Of a stretch of 64,000 nucleotides of DNA, positions 30,290 to 38,889 are shown in pieces. Within the stretch, counting starts at the first letter, position 1. Every line of letters begins with the position of its first letter. The notes beneath the pieces were generated by a model that was not told the DNA's origin, searched no databases, and saw nothing but the letters and a program-made list of their open reading frames with translations. The translations under genes were made by a program, and so were the position numbers. Source of the DNA: Burkholderiales bacterium (lineage in GTDB: Bacteria > Pseudomonadota > Gammaproteobacteria > Burkholderiales > Burkholderiaceae_E); the NCBI GenBank assembly GCA_003577305.1, contig QEVL01000003.1, positions 62,001 to 126,000 on the forward strand, read 5' to 3'.

Positions 30290-31153
30290 GTGTTCCGACA
30301 ACTTCCCTCGATCCTGCGCCGCATCGCGCTCGCCGCAGCCGCCGGCCTGTTCGGCCTGCAGGCAACGGCATTCGAGTTGCCGCGGCATCGAAGCGTCCCC
30401 GGCGGCGTAGCCGTGATCGATCTCGGGGCATCCGCCGAGCCGCCGCAGGTCACCCTCGACGCGGTGCCGGTGCTCGTCGTCGGCGATCCTGCCCGATGGA
30501 CGGCCGTGGTGGGCATCGCGCTGGGCGCCCAGCCCGGAACGCGCCACGTCGCGGTGCGCCGCACTGGCGCGCCAGAAGTGCGGCTTCCCCTCGTGATCGA
30601 GTCGGTGCGCTACGCCGAGCAGCGACTGAGGGTCGCACCCGGCAAGGTCGACCTGTCGGCCGAAGACCTCGCCCGCTACGAACGCGAGCGCGCGCACCTC
30701 GTCGAAGTTGCGGCCACCCACAGCGAAGCGATCCCGGACACCTTGCGGCTGCGCCAGCCCACTGCCGGAGAACGTTCGAGCTCCTTCGGCCTGCGCCGCT
30801 TCTTCAACGGCCAGCCGCGCAGTCCCCACAGCGGGATGGACATCGCGGCCGCGACCGGCGCGCCGGTCGTCGCGGCGGCCGCGGGTCGCGTGATCGACAC
30901 CGGCGACTACTTCTTCAACGGCAACACGGTCTGGCTCGACCACGGCAGCGGTTTGCTGACGATGTACTGCCACCTCGACGCGATCGCGGTGAAGCCGGGC
31001 GACCTCGTTGCCGCCGGCGAGCGCATCGGCGAGGTCGGGGCCACCGGCCGCGTGACCGGCCCGCACCTGCACTTCTCGGTCAGCCTGAACCGCGCGATGG
31101 TCGATCCGGCGTTGTTCCTCGACGAGATCTCCGAGTCCGCCACGACTCGATAG
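30290..31153 (+). CDS. M23-family (LytM) peptidoglycan metallopeptidase
   Basis: Secreted or periplasmic zinc endopeptidase cutting peptide crosslinks. Signal peptide after GTG 30290 (RRIALAAAAGLFGLQATAFE), a non-catalytic beta domain (residues ~30-130), then LytM with 'HSGMDIAAATGAPVVAAAAG' (His, Asp ligands) and 'GPHLHFSV' (H-x-H). 287 aa. The frame is open upstream to 29975 through the receptor relic, but residues there look non-coding. Ends convergently with the SRAP gene. Confidence 0.88.
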   Translation: MFRQLPSILRRIALAAAAGLFGLQATAFELPRHRSVPGGVAVIDLGASAEPPQVTLDAVPVLVVGDPARWTAVVGIALGAQPGTRHVAVRRTGAPEVRLPLVIESVRYAEQRLRVAPGKVDLSAEDLARYERERAHLVEVAATHSEAIPDTLRLRQPTAGERSSSFGLRRFFNGQPRSPHSGMDIAAATGAPVVAAAAGRVIDTGDYFFNGNTVWLDHGSGLLTMYCHLDAIAVKPGDLVAAGERIGEVGATGRVTGPHLHFSVSLNRAMVDPALFLDEISESATTR

Positions 31154-31174
31154 CGCAGCGCAGGGTCGCTGCGC
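31153..31174. terminator. GC-rich hairpin between convergent genes
   Basis: GCGCAGCG (31153-31160) and CGCTGCGC (31167-31174) form a perfect 8-bp stem with a 6-nt loop in the 55-bp convergent gap. No U-tract follows, so intrinsic termination is uncertain. Confidence 0.35.
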
Positions 31175-31208
31175 GTTCGCGCGCGCGAGCCGCGCCCGAA
31201 GGAGCGGC

Positions 31209-31892
31209 TCAAGGCTGCGCCGCCGGCGCCGGTTCGATCAACTGCGCCCCTTCGTTGCGCGCATTGCTCACTGCGAGCGACACCGGCCAGGCCCGCATCG
31301 CCGCGGCTGGCGCGGGGCGCAGCAGCGCCTTCGCGTCGGCCGCCGGTGTGGCCGGGTCGAGCCAGGCGTTCCAGGCTTCACGCGCCAGGATCACCGGCAT
31401 CCGGTCGTGGATCGGCGCCATCAACGCGTTGGCTTCGGTGGTGACGATGCAGGCGGTGTACAGCGGCGCCTCGCGCGGTCCCCATCGCTCCATCAGGCCT
31501 GCGAAAGCGAAGAACGGCGCCCCGGCCGGCGAGACGTACCACGGCTGCTTGCGAGCCTTCGGCCCGGCACTCGCCTGCCACTCGTAGAAGCCGTTGGCCG
31601 GAATCAGGCAACGTCGCGACCGGAACGCCGAGCGGAACGCCGGTTTCGCATCGACCGTCTCGGCCCGCGCGTTGTTCAACCTGGCGCCGATCGCCGGGTC
31701 TTTCGCCCAGGCAGGAACCAGGCCCCAACGCATCACGCGGGCGATTCGCTCGCTGCTCGCGCCGCGCAGCACGACCAGGATGTCGGCAGCCGGCGCGATG
31801 TTGTAGCGCGGCGCCAGCCCCGGTGCCTCGCGCACCTCGAAGCTTTCGATCAGCCTGGCGTCGGGGCCGTAGAGGACGTAGCGACCGCACAT
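31209..31892 (-). CDS. yedK: SRAP-family abasic-site DNA-protein crosslink protein (YedK/HMCES)
   Basis: Forms a thiazolidine crosslink with abasic sites in single-stranded DNA through Cys2, shielding them. The N-terminus MCGRYVL places the catalytic Cys2 after Met removal; 'LNNARAETV' (Asn/Glu), 'CLIPANGFYEW' and 'HDRMPVIL' (His) complete the active site. 227 aa. Stands alone on the minus strand. The leader is short and carries an inverted repeat. Confidence 0.92.
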   Translation of the reverse strand: MCGRYVLYGPDARLIESFEVREAPGLAPRYNIAPAADILVVLRGASSERIARVMRWGLVPAWAKDPAIGARLNNARAETVDAKPAFRSAFRSRRCLIPANGFYEWQASAGPKARKQPWYVSPAGAPFFAFAGLMERWGPREAPLYTACIVTTEANALMAPIHDRMPVILAREAWNAWLDPATPAADAKALLRPAPAAAMRAWPVSLAVSNARNEGAQLIEPAPAAQP

Positions 31893-31906
31893 GGGTGCAG
31901 TCTATC

Positions 31907-31925
31907 CCGGCCACTAGCTGGCCGG
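31907..31925. repeat. Perfect inverted repeat upstream of yedK
   Basis: CCGGCCA (31907-31913), 5-bp CTAGC, TGGCCGG (31919-31925), 15 bp before the yedK ATG. On the minus strand it lies just upstream of a TAGACT hexamer that could be a -10, so it might be an operator. No LexA-like box was found here. Confidence 0.45.
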
Positions 31926-32049
31926 TGCCACCTCTCCGCAAGCCGGTTCTGCGGAACGTGGAAACGCATGTTCAAGCCTGAGCCGGCAACAGCAGGTGCG
32001 CGCCCACGCCGGCACGCGCCCGCATCATTACCCCCGATCGACGCGAAGG

Positions 32050-32736
32050 TCATTCGGGCGCGGTAGGCCCCGGGTCTCCCCCCAGCTTCACCATTCTCAA
32101 CGCGAGATCCGCCATCTGGAAGCTGATCTCCTCCGGACTCAGTGGGCCCTCGGGCCGATACCACGCATAGATCCACGTTCCCATGCCGCTGATCGCATGC
32201 GTCACGATGACAGGATCCTGCACAGTGAATTCACCTGTCTCGACCCCTTCCCTCAGCAAGGCACCCAGCGAACGGTTGAAGGCGTGGAAATTCTCGGCCA
32301 GTTCCCCTAACGCCTCCGGCGGAAGATGCTTGTAATCGCGAAACAGGACAGACAGATGCCGTCGCCCCTCGATCACGCGCAGGCACAACTGCTCGACGAT
32401 GTGGCGGAGGCGTGTCGATGGCGAACCGACCCGAACCGCGGCTTCACCCGCAATAGCCGCTGCATACTGGGTCGTGCGGTTGCAAACCTCCGAGAGGAGT
32501 TCCCTCTTGCTCTCGAACAACGCATAGATCGAGGGTTTGCCGACTGCCAACCGTGCGGCAATGTCGTCCATCGAAGTGCGCGCAAAGCCATCCTCGTAGA
32601 ACATCTCCGCGGCAACGCGCAGGATCTCCTCGCGCTTTGCCATGAGGAGTCTGTCACGCAGCGTCGGAGCCGCCTTCTCCGGCCGGCGCTGAGCGCGCCT
32701 TTGCCCCGTCCCCTGCGACGCAGTTCGCTTCACCAT
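32050..32736 (-). CDS. TetR-family transcriptional regulator
   Basis: One-component repressor. A basic N-terminal tail of about 30 residues precedes the TetR HTH (residues ~38-85: 'ILRVAAEMFYEDGFARTSMD', 'IAARLAVGKPSIYALFESK'); the C-terminal ligand domain resembles AcrR/QacR-type C-terminal regions with no recognisable ligand. 228 aa. Last gene of the ligase-crotonase-TRAP unit, 10 bp after dctM, so it likely controls that operon and itself. Its operator may be the palindrome at 38100-38111. Confidence 0.88.
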   Translation of the reverse strand: MVKRTASQGTGQRRAQRRPEKAAPTLRDRLLMAKREEILRVAAEMFYEDGFARTSMDDIAARLAVGKPSIYALFESKRELLSEVCNRTTQYAAAIAGEAAVRVGSPSTRLRHIVEQLCLRVIEGRRHLSVLFRDYKHLPPEALGELAENFHAFNRSLGALLREGVETGEFTVQDPVIVTHAISGMGTWIYAWYRPEGPLSPEEISFQMADLALRMVKLGGDPGPTAPE

Positions 32737-32746
32737 CGGATTGCCG

Positions 32747-34036
32747 TCAACCCCGCATGCGGCCCGGCAACCACGTAATCAGCTGCGGAAACAGCACGAA
32801 GACGAGGATAAGCACGAGATGGGCGACGACGTGCGGCGCGACTCCCCTGAACACGTCGGTAACGGGCATTCGATTCGCTCGGGCGACGATGAACACGTTC
32901 ATTCCCACAGGAGGCGTGACCATCCCCACCTCGGCGAGCAAGATGATCATGATACCAAACCAGATCGGATCGAATCCCATGCTCACCACGAGCGGATGCA
33001 CGACCGGGACGGTCAGGATGAGGATCGATAGCTGATCGAGAAAGCAGCCGAGCACCAGATAGAGGGCGATCAGCACCACGAGCACGGTATAGGGTGAGAA
33101 CTCGGACGATGACACCCACCGGATCAGGCCCTGCGTCGCGCCGGTCAGGGTCAGGAAGAAGCCGAAAATCTGGGCGCACACGATGATAAGGCCTATCATC
33201 GCGCTCGTGATGCAGGTGTTCACCACACTGGTACGCAACGTCCGCAGGTCGAGCCTTCCGTAGGCGATCGTCAGTAAGAGCGCACCGATTGCCCCGAGTG
33301 CCGACGACTCCACCGGTGTGGCGATACCGGTGAAGATGAAACCCGTCACCATCGCGAAAAGCGCGAGAAAAGGGCCGGCTACCCGAAGTGACGCAACCTT
33401 CTCACGCCACGTCGAGCCAGTTCCCTTCGGCGCAAGCGCAGGGTTGCGCAGCAGCAGGAAACGGATCGTCAGCGCAATGGTCAGCGTGACAAGCGCCCCA
33501 GGGATGATCCCCGCGATCAGCAGTTTCCCGATATCGGCGCCGCTGAGCAGACCGTAGAAGATCACCGCAATGCTTGGCGGAATCAGCATCGCCAGCGTCC
33601 CGGAAATGGCAACGATACCGGCGGCGAAGTCGCTCTGGTAGCCGCGCTGTATCATCGAAGGCAAGCTGCAACTCGATAACGTCGCTGCGGCAGCCGTGCT
33701 CGAGCCGGAGATCGCCCCGAAGGCCGCACCGGTCACCGCAGTTGCCACCCCCAGTCCGCCGCGCATCCGACCGGTCCAGGCCGCGAACGCGCCGAACAGG
33801 CTGTTCGCGATTCCGCTGACGGTCATGAACTCGGCCATCAGCAGGAACATCGGAATCGTCATCAACTCGTAACTCGATATCGCCGACCCGGGGCCAGACA
33901 CCAGGATACCGAGCAATGTATCCAGACCACTGTGCATCCACAACCCGAACGCACCAGCCAGCGCCAGACTCAGCGCCACGGGAAGGCCGATCGTCAGCAA
34001 GAGACACAGGATAACGAGGGCAAGCAGTATGCTCAT
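32747..34036 (-). CDS. dctM: TRAP transporter large permease (DctM)
   Basis: Main membrane subunit of a Na+-coupled TRAP uptake system for organic acids. About a dozen hydrophobic segments; DctM signatures 'GSGPGSAISSYELMTIPMF'-like start, 'AISGSSTAAAATLSSCSLPSM' and 'IPPSIAVIFYG' are visible. 429 aa. Together with DctQ and DctP it forms a complete set. Base composition of this stretch is less GC-biased than flanking genes. Confidence 0.92.
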   Translation of the reverse strand: MSILLALVILCLLLTIGLPVALSLALAGAFGLWMHSGLDTLLGILVSGPGSAISSYELMTIPMFLLMAEFMTVSGIANSLFGAFAAWTGRMRGGLGVATAVTGAAFGAISGSSTAAAATLSSCSLPSMIQRGYQSDFAAGIVAISGTLAMLIPPSIAVIFYGLLSGADIGKLLIAGIIPGALVTLTIALTIRFLLLRNPALAPKGTGSTWREKVASLRVAGPFLALFAMVTGFIFTGIATPVESSALGAIGALLLTIAYGRLDLRTLRTSVVNTCITSAMIGLIIVCAQIFGFFLTLTGATQGLIRWVSSSEFSPYTVLVVLIALYLVLGCFLDQLSILILTVPVVHPLVVSMGFDPIWFGIMIILLAEVGMVTPPVGMNVFIVARANRMPVTDVFRGVAPHVVAHLVLILVFVLFPQLITWLPGRMRG

Positions 34037-34072
34037 GCACGCGTCCCCTTGACGACTCGCATGATCACCGGG

Positions 34073-34621
34073 TCAGGTAGCGTTGCCGACCAGTGCGTCA
34101 TCGTGACCGACGTATAGCCCCACCGCGCGAAGCGAAAGCAGAAGCAGGCGTAACGAGAGCGGGGCAAGGCCAATCGGAACGACGATCTTCGACAGCCAGA
34201 CCGGCCACTCGATCACACCGGAAATGATCTCATCGGAGCGCCACGCCTCGACCGTTTCGACAGCCGTCAACCAGCAGATGAGGAGCACGATCACGCCGGC
34301 CAGCAGGTACGCGGCGGCCAACAGTTGCTCACGTATCCGGGTCGGCCACTTCGGAATGAAGTAGTCGACTGCCACGTGCCCGCCGACCCTGAGCGTGTAG
34401 CCGAAGGCACAGAAGAATGCCGCAATCAGCAGGTACCTGGTGAGAAGATCGAAAGCCCAGGAAAAAGGGGCGCCGAGGACGTAGCGCATCAACACGTCGG
34501 CGCCGGTGACGAACATCATCACGAGAACCGAGATGGCTGCAACCACGAGCAGGAGATTCTCGAACCACGCGAGCGCGTGATCGAACTTCCGTACCAACAC
34601 CGTTGCAGCCGATCTCGCCAT
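34073..34621 (-). CDS. dctQ: TRAP transporter small permease (DctQ)
   Basis: Four-helix membrane partner of DctM. Hydrophobic spans near residues 18-40, 50-70, 90-115 and 135-158; family motif 'VLMRYVLGAPFSWAFDLL' and 'LRVGGHVAVDYF'. 182 aa. Lies 36 bp before dctM and 15 bp after dctP. Confidence 0.9.
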   Translation of the reverse strand: MARSAATVLVRKFDHALAWFENLLLVVAAISVLVMMFVTGADVLMRYVLGAPFSWAFDLLTRYLLIAAFFCAFGYTLRVGGHVAVDYFIPKWPTRIREQLLAAAYLLAGVIVLLICWLTAVETVEAWRSDEIISGVIEWPVWLSKIVVPIGLAPLSLRLLLLSLRAVGLYVGHDDALVGNAT

Positions 34622-34636
34622 GGAAGCGACGCCGCC

Positions 34637-35674
34637 TCAATTCCGCTTCACGGCCTTCTGGAAAGCCTCGAGCACCTGATGTCCGGGCTTCCCTCGCTTG
34701 TCCAGCGCAGCTGCCCAATCCTCGTAGATCTTCGTGTACTCGGCCTGGATCTTCTTCACGTCCGCTTCGGGCAACGCTGTCGGCGCGATCCCGCCCGCCT
34801 CCAGCTCGCGAGCCGTCCTCGTCTCGTTAGCATCGACGTACTCGCAATGGGCGCGTGTGGCATGATCACCCGCCTGCACCAGGACTTCCTGCAGATCGGC
34901 GGGCAGCTTCTTCCACGCACGATCGCTGATCGCGTAGACGATCATGAAGCTACCCACGCCCAGGTTCGGGGTCATGTGATGCAGGGCCTTTTCCAAACCC
35001 CATGGCTTGACACTCTGCAACGGCCAGAAGACACCGTCGAGCGTTCCACGCGTCAGCGAAGGCAGCACATCGGGGCCCGCCAGTCGAATCGAATTCGCCT
35101 GAAGAAGCGTGGCGACCCGGTCCATCGGCCCGCCGGCCGTCCTGAGCTTCAAGCCGCTGAAGTCCTCCGCTTTGCTCACCTTCCTGTTCGCGGTGAGCAC
35201 GCGATATGCACCGAGCGCTCCGGAGAACAACACCCGGACACCGTTCGGCTTGAACTCGTTCTCGTGCAGAACCCCTCCGGGTCGCGCCATGGTCGCGTAG
35301 GCATATGAGCCGGTACATGAGCCTTCGTAGATCCCTGGAAGCTCGAGTACGCCCGACAGTGGAAACTTCTCCGTGATATATGCCGGCGCGATGTTCGCGA
35401 GGTCAGCCACGCCCGTCTGTACCAGGGTCAATTGGTCCTTGGCCTTGCCCAGCTGCTCCGCGGGATAGTGCTCGAATTTCAGCCGTCCCTTGGATAGCTC
35501 CTCGGCTCTTGCCATGAACACCTTGCCGCCCTCGCTTACCGTATAGTGAGTCAGCGGCATCCAGTCGGAGACTTTGAGCGTGATGACTTCCTGTGCGACT
35601 GCCGCGCCGGCTCCAAGTCCGACGATCAACGTTGCTGCCGCCAGCGCGAGCGCCTTCGTCTTTGGCATTTCCAT
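34637..35674 (-). CDS. dctP: TRAP transporter substrate-binding protein (DctP)
   Basis: Periplasmic solute receptor for the TRAP system. Signal peptide (ALALAAATLIVGLGAGAAVAQ), then the DctP fold with 'GLKLRTAGGPMDRVATLLQA' containing the Arg that usually pairs with a substrate carboxylate, and 'SLTRGTLDGVFWPL'. 345 aa. AGGAGG (rev. 35683-35688) lies 8 nt before ATG 35674, the strongest Shine-Dalgarno in the operon, suggesting high expression. The co-encoded CoA ligase suggests a carboxylic acid ligand, identity unknown. Confidence 0.92.
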   Translation of the reverse strand: MEMPKTKALALAAATLIVGLGAGAAVAQEVITLKVSDWMPLTHYTVSEGGKVFMARAEELSKGRLKFEHYPAEQLGKAKDQLTLVQTGVADLANIAPAYITEKFPLSGVLELPGIYEGSCTGSYAYATMARPGGVLHENEFKPNGVRVLFSGALGAYRVLTANRKVSKAEDFSGLKLRTAGGPMDRVATLLQANSIRLAGPDVLPSLTRGTLDGVFWPLQSVKPWGLEKALHHMTPNLGVGSFMIVYAISDRAWKKLPADLQEVLVQAGDHATRAHCEYVDANETRTARELEAGGIAPTALPEADVKKIQAEYTKIYEDWAAALDKRGKPGHQVLEAFQKAVKRN

Positions 35675-35737
35675 TGTGCCTTCCTCCTGAGGTGAGCTTG
35701 GTTCTCGGTTCTGTCCAGCGGCCGCCGCATCAACCCA

Positions 35738-36523
35738 TCAGCGTCTTGCGCGGGCGGGGATGTCTCTTGCAATGTGCTTGCTGCGCCCGTCGAACGCTTC
35801 GCGGTCTCGAAGCGCCGAGTACGCAAGATGTGCATCGCAGAAGGTGTAATGATCGGGAGCGAGGCTGCGCCTGGCCGCAGCGATCTGCGCCTTTGTGGTC
35901 TCCAACACGATCGCAGCGTGGCGGCACAGCCGTTGCGCGTAGGCGTCGACCTGCTCGACGAGACTCCCGTCTTCGTGGACCGCATTGAGCAGCCGCAGGC
36001 CAAGCGCTTCCGCGGCGGTCACCCGCCGGCAACTGAGAATGAGGTCGGCAGTTGCCGCCGGGCCGATCTCCCGAATCAACCAGGGAACCCCGCCCCAGGC
36101 AAGCGGTATTCCAAGATCGGTTTCCGGCAGGAAGAACTCCGCGCTCTCGCCGGCAAATCGGAAATCGCACGCGAGCACCAGCAGAATTCCGCCTCCGACA
36201 CAGCTTCCTTGGACCGATGCAATCGTGATCGCACGCATCCGGGCGATGGTTTCGACCATCTGCCGACCCGCGTCGATGACCTCGCGCACGTCCTCGGGAA
36301 CGGAAGTCTCGGAGAACTGCTTCAGGTCAAAGCCCGAACAGAAGGATCTTCCTTCGCCCGAAACGACGACGACCTTCACCTGCCGCTGCCGATCGAGCCA
36401 CCGAGCAGCTTCAGCGAGTTCCTCGATCAGAGACCTGTCGAATGCGTTGCGCACGTGCGGACGGTTCAGATGGATGCGTCCCACGTGGCCGTCGCCAACG
36501 ACCTTTACACTTCGTGAAGCCAT
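35738..36523 (-). CDS. Enoyl-CoA hydratase/isomerase (crotonase) family protein
   Basis: Crotonase-fold enzyme acting on an acyl-CoA, presumably the product of the adjacent CoA ligase. The oxyanion-hole loop is present ('SGEGRSFCSGFDLKQF', 'GSCVGGGILLVLACDFRF'). Of the two hydratase glutamates, the second (in 'FFLPETDLG') is kept but the first (the Glu of GGGxE) is Leu, so a plain syn-hydratase reaction is doubtful; isomerase, hydrolase, decarboxylase or lyase chemistry is possible. 261 aa from ATG 36523; a TTG at 36544 would extend it by 7. Confidence 0.85.
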   Translation of the reverse strand: MASRSVKVVGDGHVGRIHLNRPHVRNAFDRSLIEELAEAARWLDRQRQVKVVVVSGEGRSFCSGFDLKQFSETSVPEDVREVIDAGRQMVETIARMRAITIASVQGSCVGGGILLVLACDFRFAGESAEFFLPETDLGIPLAWGGVPWLIREIGPAATADLILSCRRVTAAEALGLRLLNAVHEDGSLVEQVDAYAQRLCRHAAIVLETTKAQIAAARRSLAPDHYTFCDAHLAYSALRDREAFDGRSKHIARDIPARARR

Positions 36524-36544
36524 GGTTTCGCTACGCAGACGCAA

Positions 36545-38077
36545 TCAGGCTCGATCGCGCAGCGAGCGCTTGAGAACCTTGCCTGAAACGTTCTTCGGCA
36601 GCTCGGGCTCGAATACGACGCGCTTGGGAATCTTGAACCCTCCGAGGACCGTGCGGGCGCGATCGATGACCTGTGCCTCGGTGATCATCTGGCCGTCCTT
36701 GAGTACTACGAACGCCGTTACCATCTCGCCCCACTTGGCGTCCGGTACGCCGACGACAGCGACCTCCGCCAGTTCAGGGACCGCGCGCTGCAAAGCGAGT
36801 TCGACTTCCAGCGAATAGACGTTCTCTCCTCCGGACTTGATCATGTCCTTCTTGCGATCGACGAAGAACATGAATCCCTCGGTATCCATATAACCGAGAT
36901 CGCCCGTGTGTAGCCATCCATTCCTCAGAGTGGATGCATTCGCCTCCGGCCGCTTGTAATAGCCTTTGAACACGTTCGGGCCGCGAACAATGATTTCGCC
37001 GACCTGACCGCGAGGCAGCTCCACGTCGTCGTCGTCGACGACCTTCGCGTCGCAATACCAGACCGGGGCGCCGAGCGTGTTGGGCTTGACAATCATCTGC
37101 GCCGAAAGCTGCGTGGTTGTCACGATTGGCGCTGCTTCCGTCAGTCCGTACATGAAGAGGATGCTCTCGATCCCGAGCTCGTTCATTGCCCGTGAGACCA
37201 TCTCTGGTGTGTACTTTGCTGCAGCGGTCAAGACCTGGCGCAACGAAGAAAGGTCGTATCGCCTCGCAGCCCCTGAATCGAGCAATTGCAGCAGCGGCGT
37301 TACCAGGATGTACGCGATCGTGACCCGGTGCCTCTCGATCAGCCGGCAGGCGCGCTCCGGCTCCCACTGACTCATGATTACCATCGGGAAACCGCGAGCG
37401 AGGAAAGTCGTCGTCTGCGTATGAAGCCCACTGACGTGACTCATCGGCATCGACAGCAGAAAGCAGTCGCCCTTGACCGGTGGGGCATAGGTCAATGCGA
37501 AAAGCGAGTCCCAGACGATGTTGCCGTGTGTCAGCACCGCTCCCTTTGGCAGTCCCGTCGTTCCCGACGTGTACATGATGACGGCCTCGTCGTCGGCATT
37601 GACGTCGATATCTGGCTCGATGTCCTGACAATCCGAAACGAGGACGTCGTAGTGCTCCGCATACGGGATCGACAGCCCGCCGCCGTATACGACGATCCGG
37701 ATGTTCGGGATGTCAGCCTGAAACTTCGCGGCAAGCTCCTGCAGCGAGGCTTCGACGAACAGAACCTTGTTGTCGGCGTCGTTGGCGATGAAGGACAACT
37801 CGCCGGGCGCCAGGCGCCAGTTCAACGGGCCAAAGACTGTCCCCACTTTTGCCGATGCGTGGCACAACTCCAGATACCGGATCGAGTTTCGGCCGAGTAT
37901 CGCAAAGTGGTCTCCCTTCTTCAGACCCAACTTCAGAAGGAGCTGCGCGCTTCGGTTGACCCGGCTGTTGTACTCGCGAAAAGTGCAGCGCTCGTCCTCG
38001 AAGATCATCGCGACACGACTGGAATAGAGCTCGGCCGACCGACGCACGACCGATCCCATGGTGAGTGCATCTCTCAC
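36545..38077 (-). CDS. Acyl-CoA synthetase (AMP-dependent ligase)
   Basis: ANL-superfamily adenylating enzyme that makes an acyl- or aryl-CoA. P-loop 'MYTSGTTGLPKGAVLTHGN', 'FMYGLTEAAP', 'GWLHTGDLGYMD', hinge 'VDRKKDMIKSGGENVYSLEVE' and the C-terminal catalytic Lys in 'PKNVSGKVLKRSLRDRA' are all intact. 510 aa from GTG 38077; ATG 38059 is an alternative. First gene of the unit; substrate cannot be read from sequence but is likely what the TRAP transporter imports. Confidence 0.9.
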   Translation of the reverse strand: MRDALTMGSVVRRSAELYSSRVAMIFEDERCTFREYNSRVNRSAQLLLKLGLKKGDHFAILGRNSIRYLELCHASAKVGTVFGPLNWRLAPGELSFIANDADNKVLFVEASLQELAAKFQADIPNIRIVVYGGGLSIPYAEHYDVLVSDCQDIEPDIDVNADDEAVIMYTSGTTGLPKGAVLTHGNIVWDSLFALTYAPPVKGDCFLLSMPMSHVSGLHTQTTTFLARGFPMVIMSQWEPERACRLIERHRVTIAYILVTPLLQLLDSGAARRYDLSSLRQVLTAAAKYTPEMVSRAMNELGIESILFMYGLTEAAPIVTTTQLSAQMIVKPNTLGAPVWYCDAKVVDDDDVELPRGQVGEIIVRGPNVFKGYYKRPEANASTLRNGWLHTGDLGYMDTEGFMFFVDRKKDMIKSGGENVYSLEVELALQRAVPELAEVAVVGVPDAKWGEMVTAFVVLKDGQMITEAQVIDRARTVLGGFKIPKRVVFEPELPKNVSGKVLKRSLRDRA

Positions 38078-38424
38078 GTCGCCTCCCCACCTGCTTTTGT
38101 ACTCATGAGTATTGCTACAGAACTATCGAGTTGCCGCGCTCGCACGATAAACCGAAAGTCGTGGCACGGTCAAGCTTCGCATCCGAGTCACGATGTCGAT
38201 TTCGCCGGTCATCGGTTCGCTCCCAACGTAGCTCGCTGCGGCGACGATTCGAAGGCAGGCCGCGGTAGCGCAGCTGCCCCGCAGCAACGCCCGGCGCGTC
38301 GCGATCGCCGCGCAGTCGGGGGTAGGCTCTTCCCCGGGGCGGCCCAACCGCCCGGGCTTCGCCGCTACTGGGCGCTATCCTGACGAACACGCGGGCCCGC
38401 GAACCCGCAGGCCCCGACCGACCC
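38078..38424. other. Intergenic region between the ligase operon and the cysteine desulfurase relic
   Basis: 347 bp between divergent genes. It holds the palindrome at 38100-38111 near the ligase and GC-rich sequence with short hairpins towards 38330-38410. No convincing ORF, RNA gene or intrinsic terminator is seen. Confidence 0.6.
38100..38111. promoter_or_regulatory. Perfect 12-bp palindrome, candidate TetR operator
   Basis: TACTCATGAGTA is fully self-complementary and lies 23 bp upstream of the ligase start codon. It is the only such palindrome noticed in the island's promoter region. Assignment to the operon's TetR protein is inference. Confidence 0.5.
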
Positions 38425-38889
38425 ATGACCCACCCGATCTATCTCGACCACCATTCGACCACGCCGGTCGATCCGCGCGTGCTCGATGCAATGCTGCCGT
38501 ACTTCAGCGAGCACTACGGCAATGCGTCGAGCCGCAGCCACGCACCCGGCCGCACCGCTGCCGCCGCGGTCGAGCAGGCGCGCGAGCGCGTCGCGCAGTC
38601 GATCGGGGCGAGCTATTCGGAGGTCGTGTTCACCGCGGGCGCAACCGAGTCGAACGCGCTGGCGATCAAGGGCTGCGCGCAGCGGCGGCCCGGCGCGCAC
38701 CTGGTCACCAGCGCGATCGAGCACCGCTCGGTCCTCGACGCCTGCAGGCGTCTCGAGGCCGACGGATGGGCGCTCACCGTGCTCCCGGTGGACCGCTTCG
38801 GCATCGGGCGCTTCAACACCGAAGAGGAAATCGACCGCGCCGCGCACCTGATCGCGAAGCAGGTGCGCACGCTGCGCGAGCGACGCTGA
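38425..38889 (+). pseudogene. Cysteine desulfurase (NifS/IscS-type) with large in-frame internal deletion
   Basis: Residues 1-126 match the N-terminus of class V aminotransferases of the NifS/IscS type ('IYLDHHSTTPVDPRVLDAML', 'FTAGATESNALAIKG', 'SAIEHRSVLDAC'). Residues 127-154 match the extreme C-terminus ('GRFNTEEEIDRAAHLI'). About 220 residues containing the PLP lysine and catalytic cysteine are missing, with the frame kept. The join falls in DRFGIGRF (38791-38814), where both partners would carry an RFG sequence. 154 aa against about 400. Cannot be an active desulfurase; whether a protein is made is unknown. Confidence 0.85.

Noticed and set aside
38425-38889. Functional small cysteine desulfurase
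   Set aside because: Lacks the PLP lysine and catalytic cysteine regions, so it is listed as a relic.
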